Assembly: GCA_022414725.1 (NCBI GenBank)
Contig: CM039464.1
Location: forward strand, 28,759,543-28,823,542
Length of the DNA: 64,000 bases
Direction of reading: 5' to 3'
Origin: Microglena sp. YARC
Taxonomy: Eukaryota > Chlorophyta > Chlorophyceae > Chlamydomonadales > Chlamydomonadaceae
Shown here: piece by piece, positions 53,395-62,689 of the stretch
Layout of the letters: the number at the start of each line of letters is the position of its first letter
Numbering within the stretch: position 1 is the first letter of the stretch
The notes under the pieces: generated by a model
Database searches by the model: none
What the model was told of the DNA's origin: nothing
What the model saw: the letters and a program-made list of their open reading frames with translations, nothing else
Translations under genes and position numbers: made by a program

Positions 53395-53660
53395 TTGCAT
53401 TTATGTTGAAGAGCAGGAGTAGGCAAACAACCTTTAAAATGCTGGCGCCTTTTATGGCGAGATAAATAATTGCTTATGCCTCATGCCGACGCATGAATCA
53501 ATGTGTACGCCTGAAATGTTATGCCTTATGATGGACGGGAGGTTAAGGGGGGCAGCCCGTTCGCTTGCGCTGGGCCAACCACAGAATATGATTGGGTTGG
53601 ATTGTTACATGGTATTTCAGCCATCTATTTCAGCCGACTCACCTTTTTTCCAATTCCAAG

Positions 53661-53691
<31 letters not shown>

Positions 53692-55820
53692 ACACACACG
53701 TACACACACACACACACAGACATACACACGTGCGATAGCAACAGAAAGCAGGGAGCATCCCAAGCGGATGAGATAGTTCGAAGAACTGTCCAATTCAAAA
53801 AAAACTGATTGTCAACGTTTACATTTTCCTCAGATTTTTTTTTTTAATCTGAGGACGGCGAGCAGCCAAATTGCTGGCTGAAGCTATGCACCGGTACCCA
53901 AGTTCAATTTCAACTTCCAAATTGGCCTAACAGACTTGTCCAACTTCACAGCTTTTGGTACCAAATAACTGATTTATTTTTTGTTTGCGTCAACGAATCT
54001 CCTGTTTAAAACAATGCTGCCGAAAAGACCGGTATACTTGATCCAATCTCTTCATAAAATCATTGATAAACATTCGATTTTTGAAGTTGGCATACGGGCA
54101 TCAAACGTTGTCGATCAGGGCTGACCAGTGATTTGACCTGAAACACCAAGCCCACCCGAGCCGCGCCCAATTTATGAAGTACCCTATGCTGTAAATCGCC
54201 CTGTACCGCCGCGAGTCTGAAGTCTTATCCCCCCCCTTAGTTAACTACATGGGGGGAGCTGGAGTTGGGGGAAGTTACTTAAAGCCAAATTTTTATTCTC
54301 GACTTGAAAGTCATATTACCAGAATGTCCAATGCTGCCAAGAAATTTGAAATTTGCAAGGTCCGCATTTGGAATACAGGAATACATACTAAAAATGGCAG
54401 ATCATATATTCTCTCCCCAAACAACTCCAGATGTGCATACATATCATGTTTCAGAAGTCATATACAAGTTGGTAACACGATCCAAGTTGCAGATCACTAG
54501 TTTGTACCCTCCCAGCCTATCTACCTAGGTGGATTTGGTGTAGAAGTTGAGAAGGTCACCCATTTGACCTACACAAGCACCATGCCAGGCCATTTCCAGC
54601 CCTTACAGGCGTACTCTAATTTGTAGCTATCCGCTATCCGGTTGACGACCGCCAGGATGTACAGGTTGCCTGGGCGGTTGCGAACTAACCGCAAGCACGT
54701 TGTACGTCGCGGCCTAATCGTGTACTTTCATTTGACGTGATGGACCCGAGGCCCCATCAGCAAAAAAAACAATTGGTACTGTAGGGATGACGACGCAGAC
54801 GGACCTTTAGGGCTTGTGAAGAAGCAGAAGAACCAGATGCGAAGCGGACACGTTGGTAAGCCTGTCAGATAAGAAGATCGCATATGAGGTATGGAATTAT
54901 GGAAGTGCGGAAGCGGATGAAGTGTGGAAGTGCGGATATAGGGCTCGGGTCTGATCCCGCAATGGCGCAAGAATGCGACCCCACTCAGATAGATATGCTG
55001 CTGCTGCTTATGATGTTGATGATACATGCATTGCCCTGGTGCCCTACTGGACTCCATAAGTGCCCAGGCAGCAGCTTGACCATGCCATATCATCTCCAAA
55101 TCTCCAATCTCGTTATAGGCCAGCAAGGTTTTCTCTCATGCCAGGAAGTGTGTTGTAGTCTCTGTGGTGCAGCATAGTCCTGCGCCACTGTGTCCTGCTG
55201 TAGTGCACTATTCACAACAAGTGTGTATCCTCAGGGCTACGTGTTCTCAGGGAATGTGTATGTATGTTACAGTACAGGGGTAGCCAAATCGTCTGAAGGG
55301 ACTTGCCCAGCCTCGGTATTAGGAGGCCCTTATGAGGAGGGGTTAAAACGAAAACAAGCACAGATGAACTGGCCCCCAACAAATCGGTTTACCGACGGAG
55401 GCCCTGAGCCAGTGCTACAGAGATAAATCTACCTCAGCATCAAGATTCATACACACAGAAGACCTCGCCATTTATGTAGTGCTGAAATGTTGGTAGGCTC
55501 ATTTCACCGCTGAGTGCGAAGACCCCCGCGGTCTATGACACCCTTTTATTTTGCTTTTATGGGTGTGTTATGGGTGGGAGGGGTGTAGCAAAGGGCGCCT
55601 AAGACCCCCAAAATGTACAGTCTATACTGTCTCTTCAAGGTGGCTAAGATACATGCAGACACTCCTACTGATAGACCTGACAAGAAACGATAATGCGCAT
55701 GTGTGGCTTGATTTACACATGGCTGCATACAGCATAGAACATGCATGTGTGTGTATTACACTCCAGGGGGTGACCGATTAGACTTCAGGGGCTAGCCCAA
55801 CCTCTAATACAATTAATCTA
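53395..55820. other. Unassigned sequence with scattered repeat fragments
   Basis: No recognisable gene. Noted: a diverged GGGCAGCCCG repeat (53530-53590), poly-C and (CA)n (53662-53730), a hairpin CCTCAGATT/AATCTGAGG (53830-53856), an inverted SINE-like core with a GCTGCTGCTTATGATG tail (54995-55065), and a stretch near 55255-55325 resembling 16800-16865 (TGTATGTATGTTACAGTACA). Confidence 0.5.
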
Positions 55821-55855
55821 TGGAATTACATCCTTTATTAGAGGATGTAATTCCA
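55821..55855. other. Perfect 14-bp stem, 7-nt loop hairpin
   Basis: TGGAATTACATCCT (55821-55834) pairs exactly with AGGATGTAATTCCA (55842-55855). There is no U-tract typical of a bacterial terminator, and this is eukaryotic DNA. It sits eleven bases before the GC-rich foldback. Confidence 0.85.
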
Positions 55856-55865
55856 GACTGCTAGG

Positions 55866-56075
55866 ATCTGATCAGGGTACTACTAAGCGTGCGAGGCAGT
55901 GCGGTGCCGCGCTGCCTTTTTGAGCCCCTCTGCGCGTTTCGCGTAGGGTTTTCAACTCCCCGTGGGCGCAGCGCGCAGTTTTTGCGCTTTTTGCACTTAA
56001 CAGCGCTGACCAATTTGACGTTTGTGCGCTTTACGCGCTGACCAATTTGACAAGAAGTAGTACCCTGGATCAGAT
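55866..56075. mobile_element. 210-bp GC-rich MITE-like element with 19-bp inverted ends
   Basis: The left end ATCTGATCAGGGTACTACT is inverted at the right end AGTAGTACCCTGGATCAGAT with one extra base. The interior is unusually GC-rich (GTGCGAGGCAGTGCGGTGCC, CCCCTCTGCGCGTTTCGCGT) and has a repeated GCGCTGACCAATTTGAC at 56002 and 56034. It has no ORF of note. Confidence 0.82.
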
Positions 56076-56424
56076 AAAAGGCCCAAAACAAGGACTAAAT
56101 GAACTTCACTGCTGATTTGCTCTGGTGGTCTACGACACCCTTTAATTTGGCTTGAAAGTTAAGGGCCCTTTTACATGGGTAGCATCTTTGCAGATGCACC
56201 CTTCCAATTTTGCTTTAAACTGTGTGCAGAACTCACCACATACACGTCATTATGGGGTCTAAATGATGTATGATAGGGTGCCAATAGGGGTGCCAGACCT
56301 AAACTGAACCTTATCTTATCCTAATATAAACCTGATCTAAAGGGCGGAATGGTAAGGTGCCAGTAGGGGTGCCTAACATAATAAAGGAGGGTTGGTTGGT
56401 CAATTAACTTGACAAGTTTTTCAT

Positions 56425-56565
56425 GCATGTGTGAACACTTATCTACTAGTGTACATCTTTCATGTGAACACTTATCTACTAGTGTACATCTTTCATGTGA
56501 ACACTTATGTACAAGTGTACATCTTTCATGTGTGAACACTTATCTACTAGTGTACATCTCTCACA
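56425..56565. repeat. 33-35-bp tandem array CATGTGAACACTTATCTACT
   Basis: Four units of TGTGAACACTTATCTACTAG, TGTACATCTTTCA. Confidence 0.95.
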
Positions 56566-56624
56566 CATGGGGTGCAGAGAAGGGTGCCAAAGACCCGATT
56601 ACTTTGCAGTGTTACGACCTCCGT

Positions 56625-57440
56625 TCACCAATTCTCATCAACCACTTCAGGCCCCCCAGGCTCCTGATCTGGACCCATGCAATTCTCATCAACCACTTCA
56701 GGCCACCCAGGCTCCTTATCTGACCCCATGCAATTCTCATCAACCACTTCAGCCCCCCCAGGCTCCTGATCTGGTCCCATGCAATTCTCATCAACCACTT
56801 CAGGCCACCCAGGCTCCTTATCTGACCCCATGCAATTCTCATCAACCACTTCAGCCCCCCCAGGCTCCTGATCTGGTCCCATGCAATTCTCATCAACCAC
56901 CTCAGGCCCCCCAGGCTCCTGATCTGGACCCATGCAATTCTCATCAACCACTTCAGGCCCCCCAGGCTCCTGATCTGGACCCATCAATTCTCATCAACCA
57001 CTTCAGGCCCCCCAGGCTCCTGATCTGGACCCTTGCAATTCTCATCAACCACTTCAGGCCCCCCAGGCTCCTGATCTGGACCCATGCAATTCTCATCAAC
57101 CACTTCAGGCCCCCCAGGCTCCTGATCTGGACCCATGCAATTCTCATCAACCACTTCAGGCCCCCCAGGCTCCTGATCTGGACCCATGCAATTCTCATCA
57201 ACCACTTCAGGCCCCCAGGCTCCTGATCTGGACCCATGCAATTCTCATCAACCACTTCAGGCCCCCCAGGCCCCTGATCTGGACCCATGCAATTCTCATC
57301 AACCACTTCAGGCCCCCCAGGCTCCTGATCTGGACCCATGCAATTCTCATCAACCACTTCAGGCCCCCCAGGCTCCTGATCTAACCCCATGCAATTCTCA
57401 TCAACCACTTCAGGTTCCCCAGGCTCCTCCTCTGAGCCCA
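56625..57440. repeat. 51-bp array ATGCAATTCTCATCAACCAC
   Basis: About 16 units of ATGCAATTCTCATCAACCAC, TTCAGGCCCCCCAGGCTCCT, GATCTGGACCC. As 51 is 17 codons and the unit lacks stops, long frames exist on both strands (NSHQPLQAPQAPDLDPC on plus, GGPEVVDENCMGPDQEP on minus). The array leads directly into the possible exon at 57389. Confidence 0.97.
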
Positions 57441-57561
57441 TGCTGCTCTCTGAACTTGTGTGCGAGCAAGAGGCCCTGCAATTCCAGCTTGTTAGCGAAG
57501 GCCTACAAGCTCACATGACATATGATTCCACTTTATTTGGCCACAGCCTCATCACGGATGC
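57389..57561 (+). CDS. Possible orphan exon next to the 51-bp array
   Basis: The frame reads MQFSSTTSGSPGSSSEPMLL, SELVCEQEALQFQLVSEGLQ, AHMTYDSTLFGHSLITDA and then meets GGTAGGAT, a plausible donor. Composition looks coding and not repetitive, unlike its surroundings. Its first codons are the last unit of the array, so it may be the source exon whose 5' part was amplified. I do not recognise the protein. A following stretch (57781-57880, EDIVTYSAKINAETEQ) could be another exon. Confidence 0.35.
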
Positions 57562-58099
57562 AGGTAGGATAGCCCGAAAGCAATGTTTTAGTGCTCTCTC
57601 TCTCTCTTGCAGGCACATTTGGATTCCAGCAGGGTACCATATTTTTTTAATCATCACCAGCATCATCATCAGCATCATAGCAAATTGTGAATTGTTACGC
57701 CTTGCCATGGGGCGTGAGATTGAAGGAACCTTACTGTTCGCTTGCACTGAGAAAGGTTACTGTGGGTTTTGCTTTCGCAGACCGCTTCTGCGCCTGAGAG
57801 AGAGAGAGGATATTGTTACATACTCAGCAAAAATCAATGCCGAGACTGAACAGCGCCGGGGCAGCTGGACAGTTTTATAACAGTGAGGGTTTGGGCAACA
57901 TACCCCTCAGAACCTGGTCCAGGAGGTAACCTCAAAAAAAGCGTACGAGAGAGCAAATTAAAAGGCTTGATAACAAGCAAAGCGAACTACCAAGGCATAG
58001 AGAAACTAGCGAATTAAGTGTATATTGACCTGAGCTTGGACGACCGGGTGACAGGGGACATACCCATCTATCTTGCATATATATTTGCGGCCAAAAAGC

Positions 58100-58215
58100 C
58101 CCTTCCAGTGATATACAATGGACTAGTGGTAGACCAGATTGCTTGAGGACGACGAGTCGGGGTTTCGACTCCCCCTTCGATCGCTCTTGGCGTTGCAGGT
58201 CTTCGTCAACCGCGA
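58100..58215 (+). ncRNA. tRNA-like / Pol III promoter-like segment, possible SINE head
   Basis: TGGACTAGTGGTAGACC resembles an A box and GGGGTTTCGACTCCCCC a B box (GGTTCGANTCC with one extra T), about 40 bases apart as in tRNA genes. Acceptor stem pairing is poor, so this is a tRNA-derived or chance sequence, not a working tRNA. Confidence 0.3.
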
Positions 58216-58344
58216 TTGTAGCTTGTCCAGTTGAGGTAGGAGACCGCTCCCCACCCGCGTACGACGGGCTCCCTTAACACCACGCCTCACCAGGCGTTAT
58301 CATTACCAATTTTGTTTTGCGGCCAAAACATGCAATAGCAGGGC

Positions 58345-58552
58345 TTTTTTATTTCCGCTATATATAGCGATCGCTAGTTTTGACCCCGTTTTAGCGAAAT
58401 TATCGCTATACAAAAAGTGTTTTTTGTCTGCCCTCAATGGCCCTAAAAAGCTACAAAAAGCTACAGAAAGCACTAAAACGCTGTCCCTGGAGGAGGCCTA
58501 GGACCATAAAGCTAGAAGAAACCCACTTTCAGATTTGAAAACAAATCACTGT
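58345..58552 (+). repeat. GCGATCGCTAG dispersed repeat, second copy
   Basis: Same order of blocks as 53165-53385, about 90 percent identical by eye, starting TTTCCGCTATATATAGCGAT. Confidence 0.9.
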
Positions 58553-58565
58553 GCAATAGCAAGGC

Positions 58566-58780
58566 TTTTTGGCAGAGCCCCCTCTTCAAGGGGGCGGGAG
58601 CCCCCAGGGTTACCCATTTGTCCGTCTGTCCGCCCGAAAATTTTCTTGAAGCCCGACACGTCAGCCAACGGTCGCGTATCTAACTCGCTTCGGTCAGCTC
58701 CATCGTTGCCACCTTTCGTTCCGTTGCCAACACACTCCGCCAATTTTCCGCGTCGCTTGCGACGCTGCATAGGGCTTTTC
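58566..58780 (-). repeat. GCAAGCGAC-family dispersed repeat, inverted
   Basis: TTGGCAGAGCCCCCTCTTCA through CGCGTCGCTTGCGACGCTGC; the longest copy of the GGGGGCT...GACACGTCAGCCAACGG...CGCCAATTTTC block. Confidence 0.88.
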
Positions 58781-58794
58781 GTTTCGATTTTTCC

Positions 58795-58965
58795 TCGCAG
58801 CTTGTAGGTAGCTCCCTCAGCCAGCCACTGTGCTACACCCAAATACTTCAGCAGTTCTGGACGGCTGATTGTGTTGGCGCACTAGGTTGCGTCAGATTTG
58901 GCTGAGTTCACAGTCAATGGAGTTGCTTGGAAGCTGCTGCTTGTAGCTGAAAATAAAATAAATAT
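58795..58965. repeat. AGCTTCTAGGCAGCTCC foldback-family copy
   Basis: CGCAGCTTGTAGGTAGCTCC at left, GAAGCTGCTGCTTGTAGCTG at right (inverted), with GCTACACCCAAATACTTCAG inside as in the loop of the large inverted repeat at 35830. This short form probably shows the basic element of about 150 bp. Confidence 0.85.
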
Positions 58966-59064
58966 ATAAAATAAAATAAAATAAAATAAAATAAATAAAA
59001 GCTATGTACAGTATGATAGTTGATTCACAACAAAGAATAAAACATCAAAATAAGATTTTCTATG

Positions 59065-59310
59065 TCAAAGATATTCCTATAAACGACCTATACACTTCCT
59101 ATAAACTACCTATACACTTCCTATACACTTCCTATAAACTACCTATACACTTCCTATAAACTACCTATTCACTTCCTATAAACTACCTATACACTTCCTA
59201 TAAACTACCTATACACTTCCTATAAACTGCCTATACACTTCCTATAAACTACCTATACACTTCCTATAAACTACCTATACACTTCCTATAAACTGCCTAT
59301 TCACCTTGCC
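59065..59310. repeat. 22-bp array CCTATAAACTACCTATACAC
   Basis: About 11 units of TTCCTATAAACTACCTATAC, AC. Confidence 0.97.
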
Positions 59311-59594
59311 TTCCTATAGTGTATATTTAGCATTCAGCATATTTTGAAATACTTTACTCGCAGTTTATGATTTGTTGGGATTCATTTCACCAGTGCTTTT
59401 TTATATACACTCCGTCCCAATATTGAGGTAGGTTAAATCTATTCAGCCTATTTGGCTACGCCTTAACCAGCTAGAATGTAAAACACACCCACCCACCCAC
59501 CCCCACACACGCACACCAGTCCATTTAGCCTGTTTGGCTACGCCTTAATCAGCTAGACTGTAAAAACACCCACACACGCGTACATTACATGCAG

Positions 59595-59781
59595 TGCAAA
59601 AAGCTGCTGATGCAGCTCTTGGGAGTGGCGCCAAAGCTTTCATCGATGGTAGCATCGCCAAGGGGACTCAATGGAGAGGTAGTGACATTGACATGCTCGT
59701 ACAGACAGCCAAGCCTCTGACGCGAAGTCAAGTAGAGTTCCTAACAGTGGAGCTGAAGAAGAGCCCCATGTTCAACCCAAG
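59595..59781 (+). CDS. Nucleotidyltransferase exon with GS...DxD
   Basis: The acceptor TACATGCAG ends at 59594 and the donor GTGTGT begins at 59782. It enters in phase 1 (V shared with the previous exon). It contains GSIAKGT and SDIDMLV. Confidence 0.8.
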
Positions 59782-61243
59782 GTGTGTGATGAAGTTTTTT
59801 TTTTTCAGTTGTGAAAGGACTTTTACCCCAGTAGGTGGGTCTCCCGGCACAAACCAGCGACCTGGAGGATTCAGTTAGAATGGCGTTGCCACTCCTACAA
59901 TATGCAAAGTAGGCGCACTCAGGGTCGGTGAGAGATACCAACCCTCGACCAAACGAACATTCACCACTACCCCTGTTGACCACGGCAGACAAGCTCCCTG
60001 CCATGGCCGTTACTCGTTAGAGGCGGAGCCAAGGAGATATAAGTTCAGGATGAAGATGCGGATGAAGATGAGGATGAGGATGAGGAAAGATTCAGGTTAA
60101 GAAACCCCAGAATGCATTTTAAGTATTAATAGGCAGGCCAGTATTGATGATGGGGATGAGGATGGGGATGAGGATGGAGATGATGATGAAAATAAATACA
60201 AGGATGAGGATGGGGATGAAGATGAGGATGAGGACGAGGATGAATATGAGGATGAAGATGAAGATGAGGATGAGGATGAATACGAGGATGAAGACAAGGA
60301 TGGAGATCAAGATGGGGATGAAGATGAAGATGAGGATGAAGATGAGGATGAAGATGAGGATGAAGACAAGGATGGAGATGAAGATGGGGATGAAGATGAG
60401 GATGAAGATGAAGATGGGGATGAAGATGAGGATGAAGATGAGGATGAAGATGAGGATGAAGACAAGGATGGAGATGAAGATGGGGATGGAGATGAGGATG
60501 AAGATGAAGATGGGGATGGGGATGAAGATGAGGATGAAGATGAAGATGAGGATGAAGATGAGGATGAAGATGAGGATGAAGATGCGGATGAAGATAAGGA
60601 TGAAGATAAGGATGAAGATACGGATGAAGATAAGGATGATGATGAGGATGAGGATGCAGATGAGGATGAGGATGGATGCATTATCCAGGTACCCTATTGG
60701 ACTCTTTAAATGGCTTGATGGTGCCAAGGGGGGCTTGTGTTCTAGCTTCACAAAAAAAAAAAAGGTGTAAAATACAAAAATAACATGTTTCTCAACGCCA
60801 TGGTATGGCAGGCATGTGGACATTTGCAGCTTGTGTGTGTCAAGGGGGGCTTGTAGACTAGCATCACTCAAAACAAAAAGACCCAAGACGATGCCTCAAG
60901 ACAACCAACCTAGCTGGCATAAACAAAAATACCCAAGACGATAAGACCCAAGTCGATGCCTCAAGGCAACCAACCTAGCTGGCATAAACAAAAATACCCA
61001 AGACAAAAAGACCCAAGACGATGCCTCAAGACAACCAACCTAGCTTGCATAAACAAAAATACCCAAGACGATAAGGCCCAAGACAAAAAGACCCAAGACG
61101 ATGCCTCAAGACAAACAACCTAGCTGGCATAATAGGAGAATGCAATTAGAATGTGTTTCTTAACTCAATAGCATGTGGACCTTGGCAACCGTGTGATTCA
61201 ACATGCACACACATGCACACACGCACGCACGCACGCATACACG

Positions 61244-61286
<43 letters not shown>

Positions 61287-61618
61287 ACACACACACACAC
61301 ACAAACAAACCCACACACACTCTCACACACACCCAGGCATGTGGACCTTGGCAACCGTGCAATTCATGTCATAACTAACGGCATGGATATCGATGTTGTC
61401 TGCCATTGAGATGAAAAACCGCCTAGAAATAATCTTTTGGTATTCCCCCCCGACACCACACCCACGCCCACACACCCATAAGCCTCATCTAACACACACA
61501 CACACACATACACACACAAACCTTCTGGAGGCAAAAGCAAGTAAATGTCAAATACAATAAACACATGCCTCTCATCTGAATGACACCCAGGCGAGTGTCA
61601 CACACACACACACACACA

Positions 61619-61664
<46 letters not shown>

Positions 61665-61810
61665 CATGTGGACCTTGGCAACCGTGCGATTCATGTAAGA
61701 ACGTACGGCATGGATATCGATGTTGTCTGCGCCAACACAGTTGAGCATGGTCTGCGGCCTCCCGCTGAAGAGAGGTTCGCCAACAACCCCACAGCGGGCA
61801 ACGCTGCCAG
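59595..61810 (+). CDS. Pol-beta-superfamily nucleotidyltransferase, partial (two exons)
   Basis: Exons 59595-59781 and 61664-61810 join in phase 2. Seen: AFIDGSIAKGTQWRGSDIDM then LVQT, the hG[G/S] plus DxD motif that binds nucleotide and Mg2+; PLTRSQVEFLTVELKKS; then HVDLGNRAIHV and GMDIDVVCANTVEHG, supplying the third acidic residue on the next strand; and PPAEERFANNPTAGNAA, similar to the PxxNPxAxxAV segment of OAS/CD-NTase-like and related enzymes. Family knowledge: these enzymes add nucleotides to RNA or make oligonucleotides; the substrate here is unknown. Upstream exons (the phase-1 entry shows there is one) and downstream exons are not found. Confidence 0.75.
60045..60745. repeat. (GATGAG)n expansion beside an inverted SINE-like core
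   Basis: About 560 bases of GATGAGGATGAAGATG, next to CAGGTACCCTATTGGACTC (the reverse of the SINE-like core). Poly-Asp/Glu, poly-Met/Arg/Lys and, on the minus strand, poly-Ser and poly-Ile/Phe frames are by-products. I read it as the expanded 3' tail of the SINE-like element. Confidence 0.9.
60870..61130. repeat. Tandem repeat CAAGACGATGCCTCAAGACA
   Basis: Four units of 60-78 bp: GACCCAAGACGATGCCTCAA, GACAACCAACCTAGCTGGCA, TAAACAAAAATACCCAAGAC. Confidence 0.95.
61165..61410 (+). repeat. Two upstream echoes of the second nucleotidyltransferase exon
   Basis: GCATGTGGACCTTGGCAACC occurs at 61170 and 61338, before the intact exon at 61664. The second echo extends to GGCATGGATATCGATGTTGT, CTGCC and then TGA. 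(CA)n tracts precede each acceptor (61205-61330, 61598-61660). Confidence 0.92.
61664..61810 (+). CDS. Nucleotidyltransferase exon with third catalytic Asp
   Basis: The acceptor ACACACAG ends at 61663 and the donor GTGCGC begins at 61811. It reads HVDLGNRAIHVRTYGMDIDV, VCANTVEHGLRPPAEERFAN, NPTAGNAA. Phase 2 in, phase 2 out. The reading frame meets TAG four codons past the donor, so splicing is required. Confidence 0.82.
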
Positions 61811-62412
61811 GTGCGCTAGATAGGCTGCCAGGTGTGCTAGCTAGGCTGACAGATGTGCTAGCTAGGCTGACAGGTGTGCTAGCTAGGCTGACAGATGTGC
61901 TAGCTAGGCTGACAGGTGTGCTAGCTAGGCTGACAGATGTGCTAGCTAGGCTGACAGGTGTGCTGGCTAGGCTGACAGATGTGCTAGCTAGGCTGACAGG
62001 TGTGCTAGCTAGGCTGACAGATGTGCTAGCTAGGCTGACAGGTGTGCTAGCTAGGCTGACAGGTGTGCTAGCTAGGCTGACAGGTGTGCTAGCTAGGCTG
62101 ACAGGTGTGCTAGCTAGGCTGACAGGTGTGCTAGCTAGGCTGACAGGTGTGCTAGCTAGGCTGACAGGTGTGCTAGCTAGGCTGACAGGTGTGCTAGCTA
62201 GGCTGACAGATGTGCTAGCTAGGCTGACAGGTGTGCTAGCTAGGCTGACAGGTGTGCTAGCTAGGCTGACAGGTGTGCTAGCTAGGCTGACAGGTGTGCT
62301 AGCTAGGCTGACAGGTGTGCTAGCTAGGCTGACAGGTGTGCTAGCTAGGCTGACAGGTGTGCTAGCTAGGCTGACAGGTGTGCTAGCTAGGCTGGCAGGT
62401 GCGCTAGAGTAG
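61811..62412 (+). repeat. 21-bp array starting exactly at a splice donor
   Basis: About 28 units of GTGTGCTAGCTAGGCTGACA then G. The first unit is GTGCGCTAGATAGGCTGCCA then G, directly after the exon end GCTGCCAG. Each unit therefore repeats the AG/GT junction. The unit is seven codons without a stop, which gives a 230-codon frame (LTGVLAR repeated). Confidence 0.97.
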
Positions 62413-62419
62413 CCCCAAT

Positions 62420-62567
62420 ACGCTTAGGCATGGGTATCGATGTTGTCTGCGCCAATACGCTTATGCTTGGATATCGATGTTGTCCGCGCCAAAACGCTTA
62501 GGCATGGTGTGCAGCCCCCAGCTGAGGAGAGATTCGCCAACAACCCTACAGCGGGTAACACTGCCAG
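62420..62567 (+). pseudogene. Downstream echoes of the second nucleotidyltransferase exon
   Basis: GGTATCGATGTTGTCTGCGC at 62432 and a longer copy at 62466-62567 (ATATCGATGTTGTCCGCGCC, CAGCTGAGGAGAGATTCGCC, AACAACCCTACAGCGGGTAA, CACTGCCAG then GTGTGC). The copy lacks the acceptor and the HVDLGNR start, and the segment around TTAGGCATGGTGTGCAG differs, so it is incomplete. Confidence 0.88.
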
Positions 62568-62574
62568 GTGTGCA

Positions 62575-62665
62575 AGCTGATAAAGATGATCGTATTTTTC
62601 CTGGTGCCCTATTGGACTCCAAATGTGCCCGCGGCTTGACCAAGTCAAGGGGGACTTATGAACAT
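62575..62665 (-). repeat. SINE-like core, inverted
   Basis: GATGATCGTATTTTTCCTGG, TGCCCTATTGGACTCCAAAT, GTGCCCGCGGCTTGACCAAG. It has the GATGATC tail remnant at its left. Confidence 0.8.
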
Positions 62666-62689
62666 CAAGAAACATGTATATATGTATGC

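Noticed and set aside
58100..58215. Functional tRNA gene
   Set aside because: A-box and B-box-like words are present, but the B box has an extra T and no acceptor stem closes.
60119..60886. 255-codon minus-strand Ile/Phe-rich frame that looks like a membrane protein
   Set aside because: It is the complement of (GATGAG)n; hydrophobicity comes from ATC/TTC codons only.
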